Of a DNA stretch of 64,000 nucleotides, positions 53,949-62,298 are shown in pieces. This stretch comes from Bradyrhizobium sp. RP6 (GTDB lineage Bacteria > Pseudomonadota > Alphaproteobacteria > Rhizobiales > Xanthobacteraceae). Within the stretch, counting starts at the first letter, position 1; each line of letters begins with the position of its first letter. The notes below the pieces were generated by a model. It searched no databases. It was not told the origin of the DNA and was given only the letters and a program-made list of their open reading frames with translations. The stretch covers positions 124,001 to 188,000 of the forward strand of contig NZ_RQIT01000001.1 of the NCBI RefSeq assembly GCF_003837805.1, read 5' to 3'. The position numbers and the translations under genes were made by a program.

Positions 53949-55514
53949 TCACTTCAACAACGCGGTGACAAATTTGACCAGCGGCGCCTTTTCGACCGAG
54001 CTGCGGTGGCCGACGATGCCCACCTTGATCGCGCCCGCCGCGTTGCCGATGAAGGCGACGTCTTCGATGTTGCCGCCGGCTGCCACCAGCGGCGCGGTGA
54101 TCGTCAGGAAGGCATCGCCGGCACCGACGGTATCCACGACGGTCTTGGTGAAGGCGGGCACGCGCGCGACGCCGGTCTTCGACGAGAAGGGGTAGCAGCC
54201 GAAGGAGCCGTGCGTGATGATCATGTTGTCGCAATCGATCTTGCGGTGCAGGCGGTCCTGAATCACCGACGCGATGTCGTTGAACTTGTCGGTGGCCGCC
54301 AGGCGCGCTTCCGGCGCGTCGATGCAGACGTAGTCGGCGCGCGGATACTTCGTGATCAGATTGTAGCCGTGGTTTCCGCTGTTGCTCTGGGCGTTGACCG
54401 CCAGGAATTTGGAGTTCGCGATCAGCGTGTCGATCGTGCTGGGTGCGATCATGCCGTGACCGAAATCGGTGACGATGACCACGTCACCGCCGCGCACGCG
54501 CTCGGCGGTGACACGGTCGATCTCCTTGCGCTCGGCTTCGTCGAGCGGCGTGTCGTCCATGGTGTAGACTTCGAACAGCTTGTGCAGATAGCCCATCTCG
54601 ACGTACCGCAATTTGCGGGTGGTCGGGCGACCCTGAATGCGGATCGGGGTGAGCGTGACATTCGGGCGGACATGCGCGCGGATGAACTCTTCAGGGTAGT
54701 CGTTGCCACCCAGTGTCGTGACGATCTCCACCGACTTGCAGAAGCTCGCCACGTGATTGGCTGCGGCAATGACGCCGCCGGCAAATTGCTCGCCGTTCTT
54801 GAACAGAGTGGCGACAATGTTCTCCTTCGAGGCCTTTCCGAGCGCCGTGACGTACTGGTATTCGTCGATGATGGTATCGCCGACCAGCACGACATGCATG
54901 TCCTGAATCTTGTCGATCAGCTTCAGCAGGCGCTCGGCGCCACCGCCTTCGCGTACCTTCTGGAGGTAATCGCGCAGAGGAGGATCGTAGATGTCGAAAT
55001 AGCGGTTCATCAGCGACGACGAGCTGAAGGTCACGTCGCGCGTGAAGACGATGCGGCCGCCATGGCGTTCGACGACCTCCCGCTCGACAGCGATCTTGCC
55101 GGTGACGTCATCTTCGGGATTCTCGTAGTCGGAGCCCTTCACGTAGATGTCGGGGCGCACGGTATCGAGGATCGGCTCGGCGCTCGATGTCCGGTTGATG
55201 CCGACCCAATCGACGGTGCCGAGCGCGGCGAGCATCTCGGCACGCATGTTCTCCGGAAAGATCGGCCGTCCCGGGCCTTTGTTGACGAAGCGGTCCGCCG
55301 TGACGGTCACGATGACCACATCGGCCTCGTTGCGTGCCGCCAGGATGTGCCGGACGTGGCCGAGATGCACGAGATCGAACACGCCGTGGCAGAGCGCAAC
55401 GCTCCGGCCCTCGGCCTGAGCGGCCCGCGCGATCTCGCCCAGTTCCTCGATCGTCTTGATCTTCTGGTGCGGTGCCGGATGGACAGTCGGCTTGTCGGTC
55501 GGAGCATTATCCAT
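53949..55514 (-). CDS. Bifunctional cytidylyltransferase-PfkB kinase (HldE-like, reversed domain order)
   Basis: A 521-residue protein of two parts. Residues 30 to 160 are a cytidylyltransferase/adenylyltransferase: VALCHGVFDLVHLGHVRHIL (HxGH motif), then KGPGRPIFPENMRAEML. Residues 205 to 515 are a PfkB carbohydrate kinase: VVLVGDTIIDEYQYV and the catalytic VVDTVGAGDAFLTI near residue 470. In canonical HldE, which phosphorylates D-glycero-D-manno-heptose 7-phosphate and adenylylates the 1-phosphate, the kinase comes first. Here the order is swapped. It fits the same two heptose steps or a parallel route. Confidence 0.88.
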   Translation of the reverse strand: MDNAPTDKPTVHPAPHQKIKTIEELGEIARAAQAEGRSVALCHGVFDLVHLGHVRHILAARNEADVVIVTVTADRFVNKGPGRPIFPENMRAEMLAALGTVDWVGINRTSSAEPILDTVRPDIYVKGSDYENPEDDVTGKIAVEREVVERHGGRIVFTRDVTFSSSSLMNRYFDIYDPPLRDYLQKVREGGGAERLLKLIDKIQDMHVVLVGDTIIDEYQYVTALGKASKENIVATLFKNGEQFAGGVIAAANHVASFCKSVEIVTTLGGNDYPEEFIRAHVRPNVTLTPIRIQGRPTTRKLRYVEMGYLHKLFEVYTMDDTPLDEAERKEIDRVTAERVRGGDVVIVTDFGHGMIAPSTIDTLIANSKFLAVNAQSNSGNHGYNLITKYPRADYVCIDAPEARLAATDKFNDIASVIQDRLHRKIDCDNMIITHGSFGCYPFSSKTGVARVPAFTKTVVDTVGAGDAFLTITAPLVAAGGNIEDVAFIGNAAGAIKVGIVGHRSSVEKAPLVKFVTALLK

Positions 55515-55598
55515 GTGAATTATCCAAAGCGCAGGTCGGTCTGGCCGGCCCGGAAATGATTGGTCGGCGGCGCGGACGTCGAGGTCGAACGAGTCTGT

Positions 55599-56627
55599 TC
55601 AACGGCCCGCCTTCTGCGGAGTGCCGGACGCCGCATCGCCGCCGTCACCGAGATATTTGAACCAGTCCTTGGTGGCGTCGGCGATCTTGTCCACAGTCCA
55701 CAGGGGCGCGTCCCTGTACTGGTCCATCGACGTCAGCATCGTCGCGACGCCGTCCTCGAACTTCACCTTCGGCGTCCATTTCAGAACCCGCTTGATCTTG
55801 GTGATGTCGGCGTAGGTGCAGTCGGGCTCGCCGGGACGCTTGGGAATGTGGACCTTGGCGCCGCCGAGAAGCTCGACCAGCCGGTTGACGCTGTAGGTGT
55901 TGTCCGAACCGACGTTGAATATTTCGTGCGAGACATCGGAGCGCGCGGCGGTCACGAAGGCATCGGCGACATCGCTGACGAAGGTGAAGTCGCGGGTCTG
56001 CTCGCCATCGCCGACCACAGTGAAGGGCTTGCCCGCGAGCTTCTGCGCCATGAACACGCCGAACACGGCACCGTAGGTGCCGGTGGTGCGATGGCGCGGT
56101 CCGAACACGTTGAACAGGCGCAGCGCGACAGCGGGCAGCTTGTAGACCTGACACCAGTGCATGACGCACTGTTCGCCGAGATTCTTTGTGAGCGCGTAGG
56201 GATACATCGGCCGGATCTCGGCGCTCTCCGGCGTCGGATAGGCGTCGGGAATACCGTAGCAGGACGATGAGGCCGCATAGATGAAGCGGCTGACACCCGC
56301 ATGCCGCGCAGCCTCGAGAACGTTGACCGTTCCGTCGACGTTGGCGCGGTGATACGGGATCGGGGACTCGATCGAGGGAACGATGTCAGCCAGTGCCGCG
56401 AGATGGAAGACCCAATCGACACCGTGGAAATACGGTTTGATCGCGTCGAGGTCGGTGACGTCCGCCCGTACGACCTTCAACTGCCTCGAACTGGCGCGCG
56501 CGGCCAAATTTTCGGCGCGTCCGATAACGAAATTATCGAGCGCAATGACCTCGTTGCCGTCATCGAGCAGCCGATCGACGAGGTGACTTCCGATGAAGCC
56601 GGCGCCGCCAGTAACAATACATTTCAT
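55599..56627 (-). CDS. NAD-dependent epimerase/dehydratase (GalE-like extended SDR)
   Basis: A 342-residue enzyme with CIVTGGAGFIGSHLVDRLLD, RFIYAASSSCYGIPD, YPYALTKNLGEQCVMHW (the catalytic Y-x3-K is YALTK), and VFGPRHRTTGTYGAVFGVFM. It resembles UDP-sugar 4-epimerases. With the enzyme at 52,919 it gives the cluster two epimerase/dehydratases. It starts the minus-strand run; a divergent promoter region (56,628 to 56,768) separates it from the SIS isomerase gene. ATG 56,627 was preferred over ATG 56,636, which adds three residues. Confidence 0.93.
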   Translation of the reverse strand: MKCIVTGGAGFIGSHLVDRLLDDGNEVIALDNFVIGRAENLAARASSRQLKVVRADVTDLDAIKPYFHGVDWVFHLAALADIVPSIESPIPYHRANVDGTVNVLEAARHAGVSRFIYAASSSCYGIPDAYPTPESAEIRPMYPYALTKNLGEQCVMHWCQVYKLPAVALRLFNVFGPRHRTTGTYGAVFGVFMAQKLAGKPFTVVGDGEQTRDFTFVSDVADAFVTAARSDVSHEIFNVGSDNTYSVNRLVELLGGAKVHIPKRPGEPDCTYADITKIKRVLKWTPKVKFEDGVATMLTSMDQYRDAPLWTVDKIADATKDWFKYLGDGGDAASGTPQKAGR

Positions 56628-56674
56628 GGGGAACATCCGTGACGCGAATGCCCAGCGAAACAGGCTCGCCAATG

Positions 56675-56730
56675 TTGAGTGAAACCCGAAAGCCGACTAT
56701 CAGCCGCTCCCAAACTTTGCAAGTATTATA
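56675..56730. promoter_or_regulatory. Divergent promoter region between the two arms of the glycan cluster
   Basis: On the plus strand, TTGAGT (56,675) and TATCAG (56,698 to 56,703) are 17 bp apart. On the minus strand a perfect TATAAT (complement of 56,725 to 56,730) faces the epimerase gene. The stretch is clearly AT-richer than its surroundings. Confidence 0.45.
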
Positions 56731-56768
56731 CCTTTGCAATCCATGGTAATAGTCGGTATCACCCGGAC

Positions 56769-57380
56769 ATGTTGCAATCGAGCCGCCAGCCCATGCCCGC
56801 CGAGTCCGTCGATCCCGACCACAAGGCCTTTCTCGACGACTACGTGGGACGCCTGCATCGCGCGACGGCGATCGACGACGGTATTTTTGCCAGGATCTCT
56901 GCCACGCGCGCGTCCTGGTTGCGCACGCGAGAGCAGGGCGGTCGCGTCATTTTCATCGGTAATGGTGGCTCGGCCGGCATCGCCTCGCATCTGGCGATCG
57001 ATCTGGCGAAGAATGCGTCGGTGCCTGCACTCTGCTTCAGCGATGCGAGCATGATGTCGTGCCTAGCCAACGATTACGGCTTCGAGGACTGGATCGCGCA
57101 CGCAGTGCGCCTGAATGCCCGCGCCGGCGATTGCCTCGTCGCGATCAGCTCGTCGGGACGTTCGAAGAACATTCTGAATGCGGTTGCGCAGGCGCGCAGG
57201 ATGAAGCTCGACGTGATCACCCTGTCGGGCATGAATGCGGAGAATCCGCTGCGCAATCTCGGTGACGTTAATTTCTGGGTCGACAGCCGCAGCTACAACA
57301 TTGTCGAGACCACGCACCAGTTCTGGATGATGGCCGCAATCGACCTCGTCATCGGTCGTGCGGAATATCCGGCGGCCTGA
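56769..57380 (+). CDS. gmhA: SIS-domain phosphoheptose isomerase-like protein
   Basis: A 203-residue sugar isomerase-type protein. The SIS domain has GGRVIFIGNGGSAGIASHLAIDLAKN (substrate loop near residue 60), ISSSGRSKNILNAVAQA, and a C-terminal HQFWMMAAIDL helix. GmhA turns sedoheptulose 7-phosphate into D-glycero-D-manno-heptose 7-phosphate, the first step of the heptose pathway. It fits the bifunctional enzyme at 53,949 and the HAD gene at 52,302. The start at 56,769 is likely; 56,793 is also possible. It heads the plus-strand arm. Confidence 0.85.
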   Translation: MLQSSRQPMPAESVDPDHKAFLDDYVGRLHRATAIDDGIFARISATRASWLRTREQGGRVIFIGNGGSAGIASHLAIDLAKNASVPALCFSDASMMSCLANDYGFEDWIAHAVRLNARAGDCLVAISSSGRSKNILNAVAQARRMKLDVITLSGMNAENPLRNLGDVNFWVDSRSYNIVETTHQFWMMAAIDLVIGRAEYPAA

Positions 57381-57392
57381 GGCGGGCATCCG

Positions 57393-58415
57393 ATGCAGTC
57401 GCGATTCAAGCATGCGGCCCTGTTTTCGGTGAAGCTGCTGCTGTCGGTCGCGGTGCTGGTCTACATCGCGCGTGGTCTCGACCTGGGGCAATTGCGAACT
57501 CGTCTCGTCTCCGTCGATCCCGTCCTGTTCGTCGTCGCCCTGGCGCTGATCTTCTTTCAGACATTCGTCCTCAACGGCCGGTGGGAGCTGATCATGCGCG
57601 CGCTCGGCGTGTCGCTGGACTGGTTCGCCGGCTGGCGAATCCTCATGATCAGCCTCTGGTTCAATCAGGTGTTGCCCTCGTCGGTCGGCGGGGACGCGGT
57701 GCGGATGTGGCTGCTCCGCCAACGTGGCGTGCAGTGGTCGGCGGCGGTCAAGGGCGTTGCGGCAGACCGCTTCACGGCGTTGATCGGGCTGATCGTGCTG
57801 ATGGTGGCCGGATTGCCGTTTCTGCTGTCACGCGTGTCCAATCCGGCCGCGATCCTGGCCATCGGCGGACTGACGCTGGCGGGCGTCGCTGGCACCGTGG
57901 TCCTGTTGACGCTCGACCGTCTGCCGAAACGCCTCATTGCGCTTCCCGCGATCGCAAGCTTCGTCCGGTTCGGAACGCTCGTCAGGTTTCTTCTGCTGCA
58001 ATCCGAGCGCCGCGGTTTGCTGTTCGGATCTGCGCTCCTCATCCATCTGGTGACGGCAGCGGCCTGCTACGCCTTGGCGCGCGGCGTCGGAGCGCAGCTT
58101 TCCGTGCTGGACGCGGGCATCTTGATCCCGCCGGTCGTGTTGTTGACGGCCGTTCCGATCTCGATCAGCGGCTGGGGCGTGCGTGAGGGGGCGATGGTCG
58201 CCTGCCTTGGTCTGGCAGGTGTGCCGTCCGAGGAGGCGCTGTCGGTTTCGCTTCTGCTGGGTGCCATCAGCGTGATCATCGGGCTCCTCGGCGGCGTGAT
58301 CTGGCTGGCCAGTCCGGAGCGCGGGTCGTATTCCGCGGACAGAGCCGCCAAGGCGGCGGAGGAGGGGCCAGGCTTCGCGCTGGGGCAGGGCACCGAAGTT
58401 TCGAGCCACTCATGA
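57393..58415 (+). CDS. Lysylphosphatidylglycerol-synthase-like membrane protein (UPF0104/LPG_synthase_TM)
   Basis: A 340-residue polytopic protein with about eight helices and the LPG_synthase_TM pattern: LLLSVAVLVYIARGLDLGQL, FNQVLPSSVGGDAVRMWLLR near residue 90, ISISGWGVREGAMVACLG near 250. It lacks the aminoacyl-transferase domain, so it is a flippase- or carrier-like protein of unknown cargo. It follows the isomerase by 12 bp. In a glycan cluster it may help move lipid-linked material. Confidence 0.88.
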   Translation: MQSRFKHAALFSVKLLLSVAVLVYIARGLDLGQLRTRLVSVDPVLFVVALALIFFQTFVLNGRWELIMRALGVSLDWFAGWRILMISLWFNQVLPSSVGGDAVRMWLLRQRGVQWSAAVKGVAADRFTALIGLIVLMVAGLPFLLSRVSNPAAILAIGGLTLAGVAGTVVLLTLDRLPKRLIALPAIASFVRFGTLVRFLLLQSERRGLLFGSALLIHLVTAAACYALARGVGAQLSVLDAGILIPPVVLLTAVPISISGWGVREGAMVACLGLAGVPSEEALSVSLLLGAISVIIGLLGGVIWLASPERGSYSADRAAKAAEEGPGFALGQGTEVSSHS

Positions 58416-58497
58416 CCTGCTTGAGCCCGTTGCCGATCTGGTCTTCACAGGGTGGGATTGTCTCACTCGCTCGCGTATCTCACATTTCGGTTCCACG

Positions 58498-59766
58498 ATG
58501 AAAAACCTGTTCTACGTCCGCCATACTTGCCGCCTCTGCCATTCGGACAAGCAGGAGCTGGTCGTCCCGATGGCAGGCATGCCCATCGGCACGCCGAACT
58601 TCCAGGTGCCGAACGCCAGCGTCGACGATCCTGTTTTCCGGGCTGCGGTACCGATGGCGCTGCATCTGTGCAGGGACTGCGGCCACCTCCAGATTCTCCA
58701 TGTCGGCAATCCGGAGATCCAGTACCGCAACTACGTCTATACCACCTCGCTCTCGCTCGGCCTGCGGGAGCATTTCGCAGGCTATGCCAACGACGTCGTC
58801 AGTCGCTTCGGCGTCGCTCCGGGCTCGCTGGTCGTCGAGCTCGGAAGCAACGACGGATCGCTGCTCGGCTTCTTCAAGGAGCGTGGCATGCGGGTGCTCG
58901 GCGTCGATCCCGCCGTCGACATTGCGCGGCGTGCGACGGAAGCCGGGATCGAGACCATCGGCGATTTCTTCACCGATGCCATCGGGCGCCGCATCCTGCA
59001 GAGCCATGGTGCGGCGAGCGTCGTGATCGCCAACAACATGATCGCCAATGTCGACAATCTCGATCCGCTGGTGATCGGGGTTCGCGACGTACTCGCGCCG
59101 GACGGATTGTTCGTCTTCGAGACGCAGTACGGCGTCGATGTCACCGAGAAGAACCTGCTCGACACCGTCTATCATGAGCATCTATCGTATTTTAACATCA
59201 AGCCGTTGACGCGCTTCTTTGCGCGGCTCGGCATGGAAGTGATTGACGTCCAGCACATCTGGACCAAGGGCGGCTCGATCCGCGTGACGGTCCAGCGCGC
59301 CGGCGGTGCGAAGAAGCCGTCCGCGGAGGTCGCGAAGTTCATCGCCGAGGAAGACCGGCTCGGCGTCGATCAGCCGGCCTATTACGCGCCCTATGTGAAG
59401 AGGATCGCGGCCATCCGCGACGAACTGGTCGCCATGGCCGATGCCGCCCATGCGCGGGGGGAGCTGGTCGCCGGCTACGGTGTCTCGGTCGGCACTACGA
59501 CGCTGCTGCCGCAGTTCGGCCTGGAGAACAAGATCGACTTCCTGGTGGACGACGACCCCAAGAAGGGAAACGTGATGGCGGGCCCGGGCTACGACATTCC
59601 GATCCTGCCCCCGGCCGCCCTTTACGAGCGCAAGCCTGCGTTCGTCGTGGTCTTCGCCTGGCGCTATGTCGATCCGATCCGGGCCAAGCACGCCCGCTAT
59701 TTCGCTGAGGGTGGAAAATTCGTGGTGCCGCTCCCGGGTGTTTCCATGGTCGACCGGGCCGACTGA
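58498..59766 (+). CDS. C-methyltransferase-like protein with zinc-finger N-terminus (paralogue of 39,321)
   Basis: A 422-residue protein with the same three-part layout as the product at 39,321: zinc-binding head (CRLCHSDKQELVVPMAG, CRDCGHLQI), class I methyltransferase core (LVVELGSNDGSLLGFFKERG, then YHEHLSYFNIKPLTRFFARLG), and a C-terminal domain with ELVAGYGVSVGTTTLLPQFG and FVVVFAWRYVDPIRAKH. It probably methylates a keto-sugar nucleotide. It ends the plus-strand arm and is 343 bp from secE, with a GC-rich hairpin-capable stretch in between. Confidence 0.85.
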   Translation: MKNLFYVRHTCRLCHSDKQELVVPMAGMPIGTPNFQVPNASVDDPVFRAAVPMALHLCRDCGHLQILHVGNPEIQYRNYVYTTSLSLGLREHFAGYANDVVSRFGVAPGSLVVELGSNDGSLLGFFKERGMRVLGVDPAVDIARRATEAGIETIGDFFTDAIGRRILQSHGAASVVIANNMIANVDNLDPLVIGVRDVLAPDGLFVFETQYGVDVTEKNLLDTVYHEHLSYFNIKPLTRFFARLGMEVIDVQHIWTKGGSIRVTVQRAGGAKKPSAEVAKFIAEEDRLGVDQPAYYAPYVKRIAAIRDELVAMADAAHARGELVAGYGVSVGTTTLLPQFGLENKIDFLVDDDPKKGNVMAGPGYDIPILPPAALYERKPAFVVVFAWRYVDPIRAKHARYFAEGGKFVVPLPGVSMVDRAD

Positions 59767-59906
59767 CCCGGGCGGCGGGCTGGCCGGGGAGGACCCGGGC
59801 GGACGCTGATCTCGCCTCCGCTGGGACGGGGAAAATAGACCCTTGATCCCCTTGGACTGGGCACGGGCGCCAAGCACGCCGGCTTGCCCGTATCAGCTCC
59901 GATACC

Positions 59907-59935
59907 TTGACCTTTGGCCCCATCCGCAGTATCTA
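59907..59935 (+). promoter_or_regulatory. Predicted sigma70 promoter of secE-nusG
   Basis: TTGACC at 59,907 to 59,912 and TATCTA at 59,930 to 59,935 are separated by exactly 17 bp. The rest of the 342-bp gap before secE holds no gene that I can support. Confidence 0.65.
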
Positions 59936-60108
59936 CCCCGCACTCGCAGCCGGCCCGTTAGACGCGGATCTCCGGCGCGGCTTTGAAATCCCCGAACAAT
60001 CGAGCCCGATTTCCGGCTCATCCTTCGAGACAGAGGGCTGGGCCAACGGCGGCTGTTCGGATCCCCGAAATTCATTCGCGTCTGTCGACGGACGTTGGAC
60101 ATCAAACG

Positions 60109-60300
60109 ATGGCAGTCAGCCCGTTCAAGTTCTTGCAAGAAGTGCGCTCGGAGACCGCCAAAGTCACCTGGCCGACCCGTCGTGAGACCACGATCACCAC
60201 GATCATGGTCTTCGTCATGGTCGCCGTCGCCTCGATCTTCTTCTTCGCCGCCGACCAGATCATCCGTGTCCTCATCACCTTCCTCCTGGGCATTCACTGA
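60109..60300 (+). CDS. secE: Preprotein translocase subunit SecE
   Basis: A 63-residue single-span protein, the short form typical of alphaproteobacteria. FLQEVRSETAKVTWPTRRETTITT is the conserved cytoplasmic amphipathic segment, followed by one transmembrane helix (IMVFVMVAVASIFFFAADQIIRVLITFLLG, in part). It clamps SecY in the translocon. Its stop codon shares a base with nusG's start (TGATG), so the two are coupled. An upstream in-frame extension to 59,983 lacks similarity. Confidence 0.95.
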   Translation: MAVSPFKFLQEVRSETAKVTWPTRRETTITTIMVFVMVAVASIFFFAADQIIRVLITFLLGIH

Positions 60301-60854
60301 TGGCAACAGCAACCGCTCAAGTGTCCGACAAGCGCTGGTACATCGTTCACGCCTACTCGAACTTCGAGAAGAAGGTCGCCGAATCGATCCGCGAGCAGGC
60401 CAAGCAGCGCGGGCTCGAGGAACTGTTCGAGCTGGTGCTGGTTCCGACCGAGAAGGTCACGGAGGTGCGCCGCGGCCGCAAGATCGATGCCGAGCGCAAG
60501 TTCTTCCCGGGCTATGTGCTGGTGAAGATGAAGCTGACCGACGAGGCGTTCCACCTGATCAAGAACACGCCGAAGGTGACGGGCTTCCTCGGCGCGGAAA
60601 ACAAGCCGATGCCGATCTCGGAAGCAGAGGCCATGCGCATCCTGCACCAGGTGCAGGAGGGCGTGGAACGCCCGAAGGCGTCGGTGTCTTTCGAGATCGG
60701 CGAGAATGTCCGCGTGGCCGACGGCCCGTTCGCCTCGTTCTCGGGTGTGGTCGAGGAAATCGACGAGGCGCGCTCGCGCGTGAAGGTCGCGGTGTCGATC
60801 TTCGGCCGCGCGACGCCTGTCGAGCTGGAATTCGGTCAGGTCGAGAAGGTCTGA
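60300..60854 (+). CDS. nusG: Transcription termination/antitermination factor NusG
   Basis: A 184-residue factor. The N-terminal NGN domain starts RWYIVHAYSNFEKKVAESI and has the PGYVLVKMKL strand; the C-terminal KOW domain (GENVRVADGPFASFSGVVEEID) binds Rho or ribosomal protein S10. Length and order are standard. It is coupled to secE. A palindromic repeat follows 8 bp after the stop codon and lies ahead of rplK. Confidence 0.97.
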   Translation: MATATAQVSDKRWYIVHAYSNFEKKVAESIREQAKQRGLEELFELVLVPTEKVTEVRRGRKIDAERKFFPGYVLVKMKLTDEAFHLIKNTPKVTGFLGAENKPMPISEAEAMRILHQVQEGVERPKASVSFEIGENVRVADGPFASFSGVVEEIDEARSRVKVAVSIFGRATPVELEFGQVEKV

Positions 60855-60862
60855 CTCGAGCT

Positions 60863-60953
60863 GTCATTGCCGGGCTTGACCCGGCAATCCATCTGCTTCG
60901 CAAGAATGCTTTTGCGAAGAGTGATGGATGCCCGGATCAAGTCCGGGCATGAC
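60863..60953. repeat. Palindromic repeat between nusG and rplK
   Basis: TGTCATTGCCGGGCTTGACC at 60,862 is matched by GGATCAAGTCCGGGCATGAC ending at 60,953. An inner TCGCAAGAA/TTTGCGAAG hairpin lies between them. It is of the same general kind as the other Bradyrhizobium cruciform repeats, but sits within a ribosomal operon. Confidence 0.8.
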
Positions 60954-61080
60954 GGGAGGAGTGGAGGCGGGGACGTCTCCAGGAGAGGCCGTGGGAGGAC
61001 GAGGGCGGTTGCCAGCCGCACATCGATCCCGACCACGAACCTGAACCGCCGGCGGCATGCCGGCACAACAGGAGTGATAC

Positions 61081-61509
61081 ATGGCAAAGAAAGTGACCGG
61101 ATACCTGAAGCTTCAGGTCCCGGCCGGTGCGGCGAATCCTTCGCCCCCGATCGGTCCCGCGCTTGGTCAGCGCGGTCTCAACATTATGGAGTTCTGCAAG
61201 GCGTTCAACGCCCAGACCCAGAAGGAAGAGAAGAACACCCCGATCCCGGTGATCATCACCATCTATGCGGACCGTTCCTTCACCTTCGAGATGAAGACGC
61301 CGCCGATGTCCTACTTCCTCAAGCAGGCCGCCAAGATCCAGTCCGGCTCGAAGGCGCCGGGCCGTGACAAGGCCGGCAAGGTGACCAAGGCGCAGGTGCG
61401 CGAGATCGCCGAGAAGAAGATGAAGGATCTGAATTGCGACACCATCGAATCGGCCATGAAGATGGTCGAGGGCTCGGCCCGTTCGATGGGTCTGGAAGTT
61501 GCGGGGTAA
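61081..61509 (+). CDS. rplK: 50S ribosomal protein L11
   Basis: A 142-residue protein, the normal length. It starts [27 protein letters not shown] and has the RNA-binding C-terminal half with [13 protein letters not shown]. It binds the GTPase-associated region of 23S rRNA and activates RelA. It is followed by rplA after 6 bp. A GGAGTG site precedes the ATG. Confidence 0.98.
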   Translation: MAKKVTGYLKLQVPAGAANPSPPIGPALGQRGLNIMEFCKAFNAQTQKEEKNTPIPVIITIYADRSFTFEMKTPPMSYFLKQAAKIQSGSKAPGRDKAGKVTKAQVREIAEKKMKDLNCDTIESAMKMVEGSARSMGLEVAG

Positions 61510-61515
61510 GCGGTC

Positions 61516-62208
61516 ATGGCAATCGGAAAGCGTTTGAACAAAGCCCGCGAAGGCATTGACCGCGAAAAGCTTTACCCGCTCGCGGACGCCATCAAGATGG
61601 TCAAGGAACGCGCCAAGGCGAAGTTCGACGAGACCATCGAGGTCGCGATCAATCTCGGCGTCGATCCGCGTCATGCAGACCAGATGGTCCGCGGTGTCGT
61701 GACCCTGCCGAACGGCACCGGCCGTACGCTCCGCGTCGGCGTGTTCGCCCGCGGCGCCAAGGCCGATGAGGCCAAGGCCGCGGGTGCCGACGTCGTCGGC
61801 GCCGAGGACCTGGTCGAGAAGGTGCAGAACGGCTCGATCGATTTCGACCGCTGCATCGCTACCCCCGACATGATGCCGCTGGTCGGCCGGTTGGGTAAGG
61901 TGCTCGGCCCGCGCGGCCTGATGCCGAACCCCAAGATCGGCACCGTTACCATGGACGTCACCGGTGCGGTGAAGGGTGCCAAGGGCGGCTCAGTCGAGTT
62001 CCGCGTCGAGAAGGCAGGCATCCTGCAAGCCGGCGTCGGCAAGGCCTCGTTCTCCGAGGAGAAGCTGGTCGAGAACATCAAGGCTCTCGCCGATGCTGTC
62101 TCCAAGGCGAAGCCGGCCGGTTCCAAGGGCACCTACATCCAGCGCGTTGCGGTGTCCTCGACGATGGGCCCCGGCGTGAAGGTCGAGCCGGGCACCATTC
62201 TCGGCTGA
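61516..62208 (+). CDS. rplA: 50S ribosomal protein L1
   Basis: A 230-residue L1. The family stretch [24 protein letters not shown] and the signature [14 protein letters not shown] are present, near residues 35 and 133. L1 forms the L1 stalk and represses its own operon. A hairpin (62,232) follows, then a non-ribosomal gene. Confidence 0.98.
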   Translation: MAIGKRLNKAREGIDREKLYPLADAIKMVKERAKAKFDETIEVAINLGVDPRHADQMVRGVVTLPNGTGRTLRVGVFARGAKADEAKAAGADVVGAEDLVEKVQNGSIDFDRCIATPDMMPLVGRLGKVLGPRGLMPNPKIGTVTMDVTGAVKGAKGGSVEFRVEKAGILQAGVGKASFSEEKLVENIKALADAVSKAKPAGSKGTYIQRVAVSSTMGPGVKVEPGTILG

Positions 62209-62231
62209 GATTTCGAAATGACATGAGGCGT

Positions 62232-62261
62232 GGGGCGGAATTGGGCAACCGATTCCGCCCC
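62232..62261 (+). terminator. Hairpin after rplA
   Basis: GGGGCGGAAT (62,232 to 62,241) and ATTCCGCCCC (62,252 to 62,261) form a perfect 10-bp stem with a 10-base loop. A T-containing tail (TCGTCGTTT) follows. It would reduce transcription from rplA into the next gene. Confidence 0.65.
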
Positions 62262-62298
62262 TCGTCGTTTGTGGCGGCGTTGACCGGAAACAAGAACA

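Noticed and set aside
54006..55559. 517-codon plus-strand frame opposite the bifunctional heptose enzyme
   Set aside because: Antisense shadow. The minus strand encodes intact HxGH and GAGD motifs.
59767..60108. Second copy of the tRNA-Trp 3-prime end near secE, as an attachment site
   Set aside because: I searched for the T arm and acceptor sequence here and found no match, so the island has no visible att duplication.
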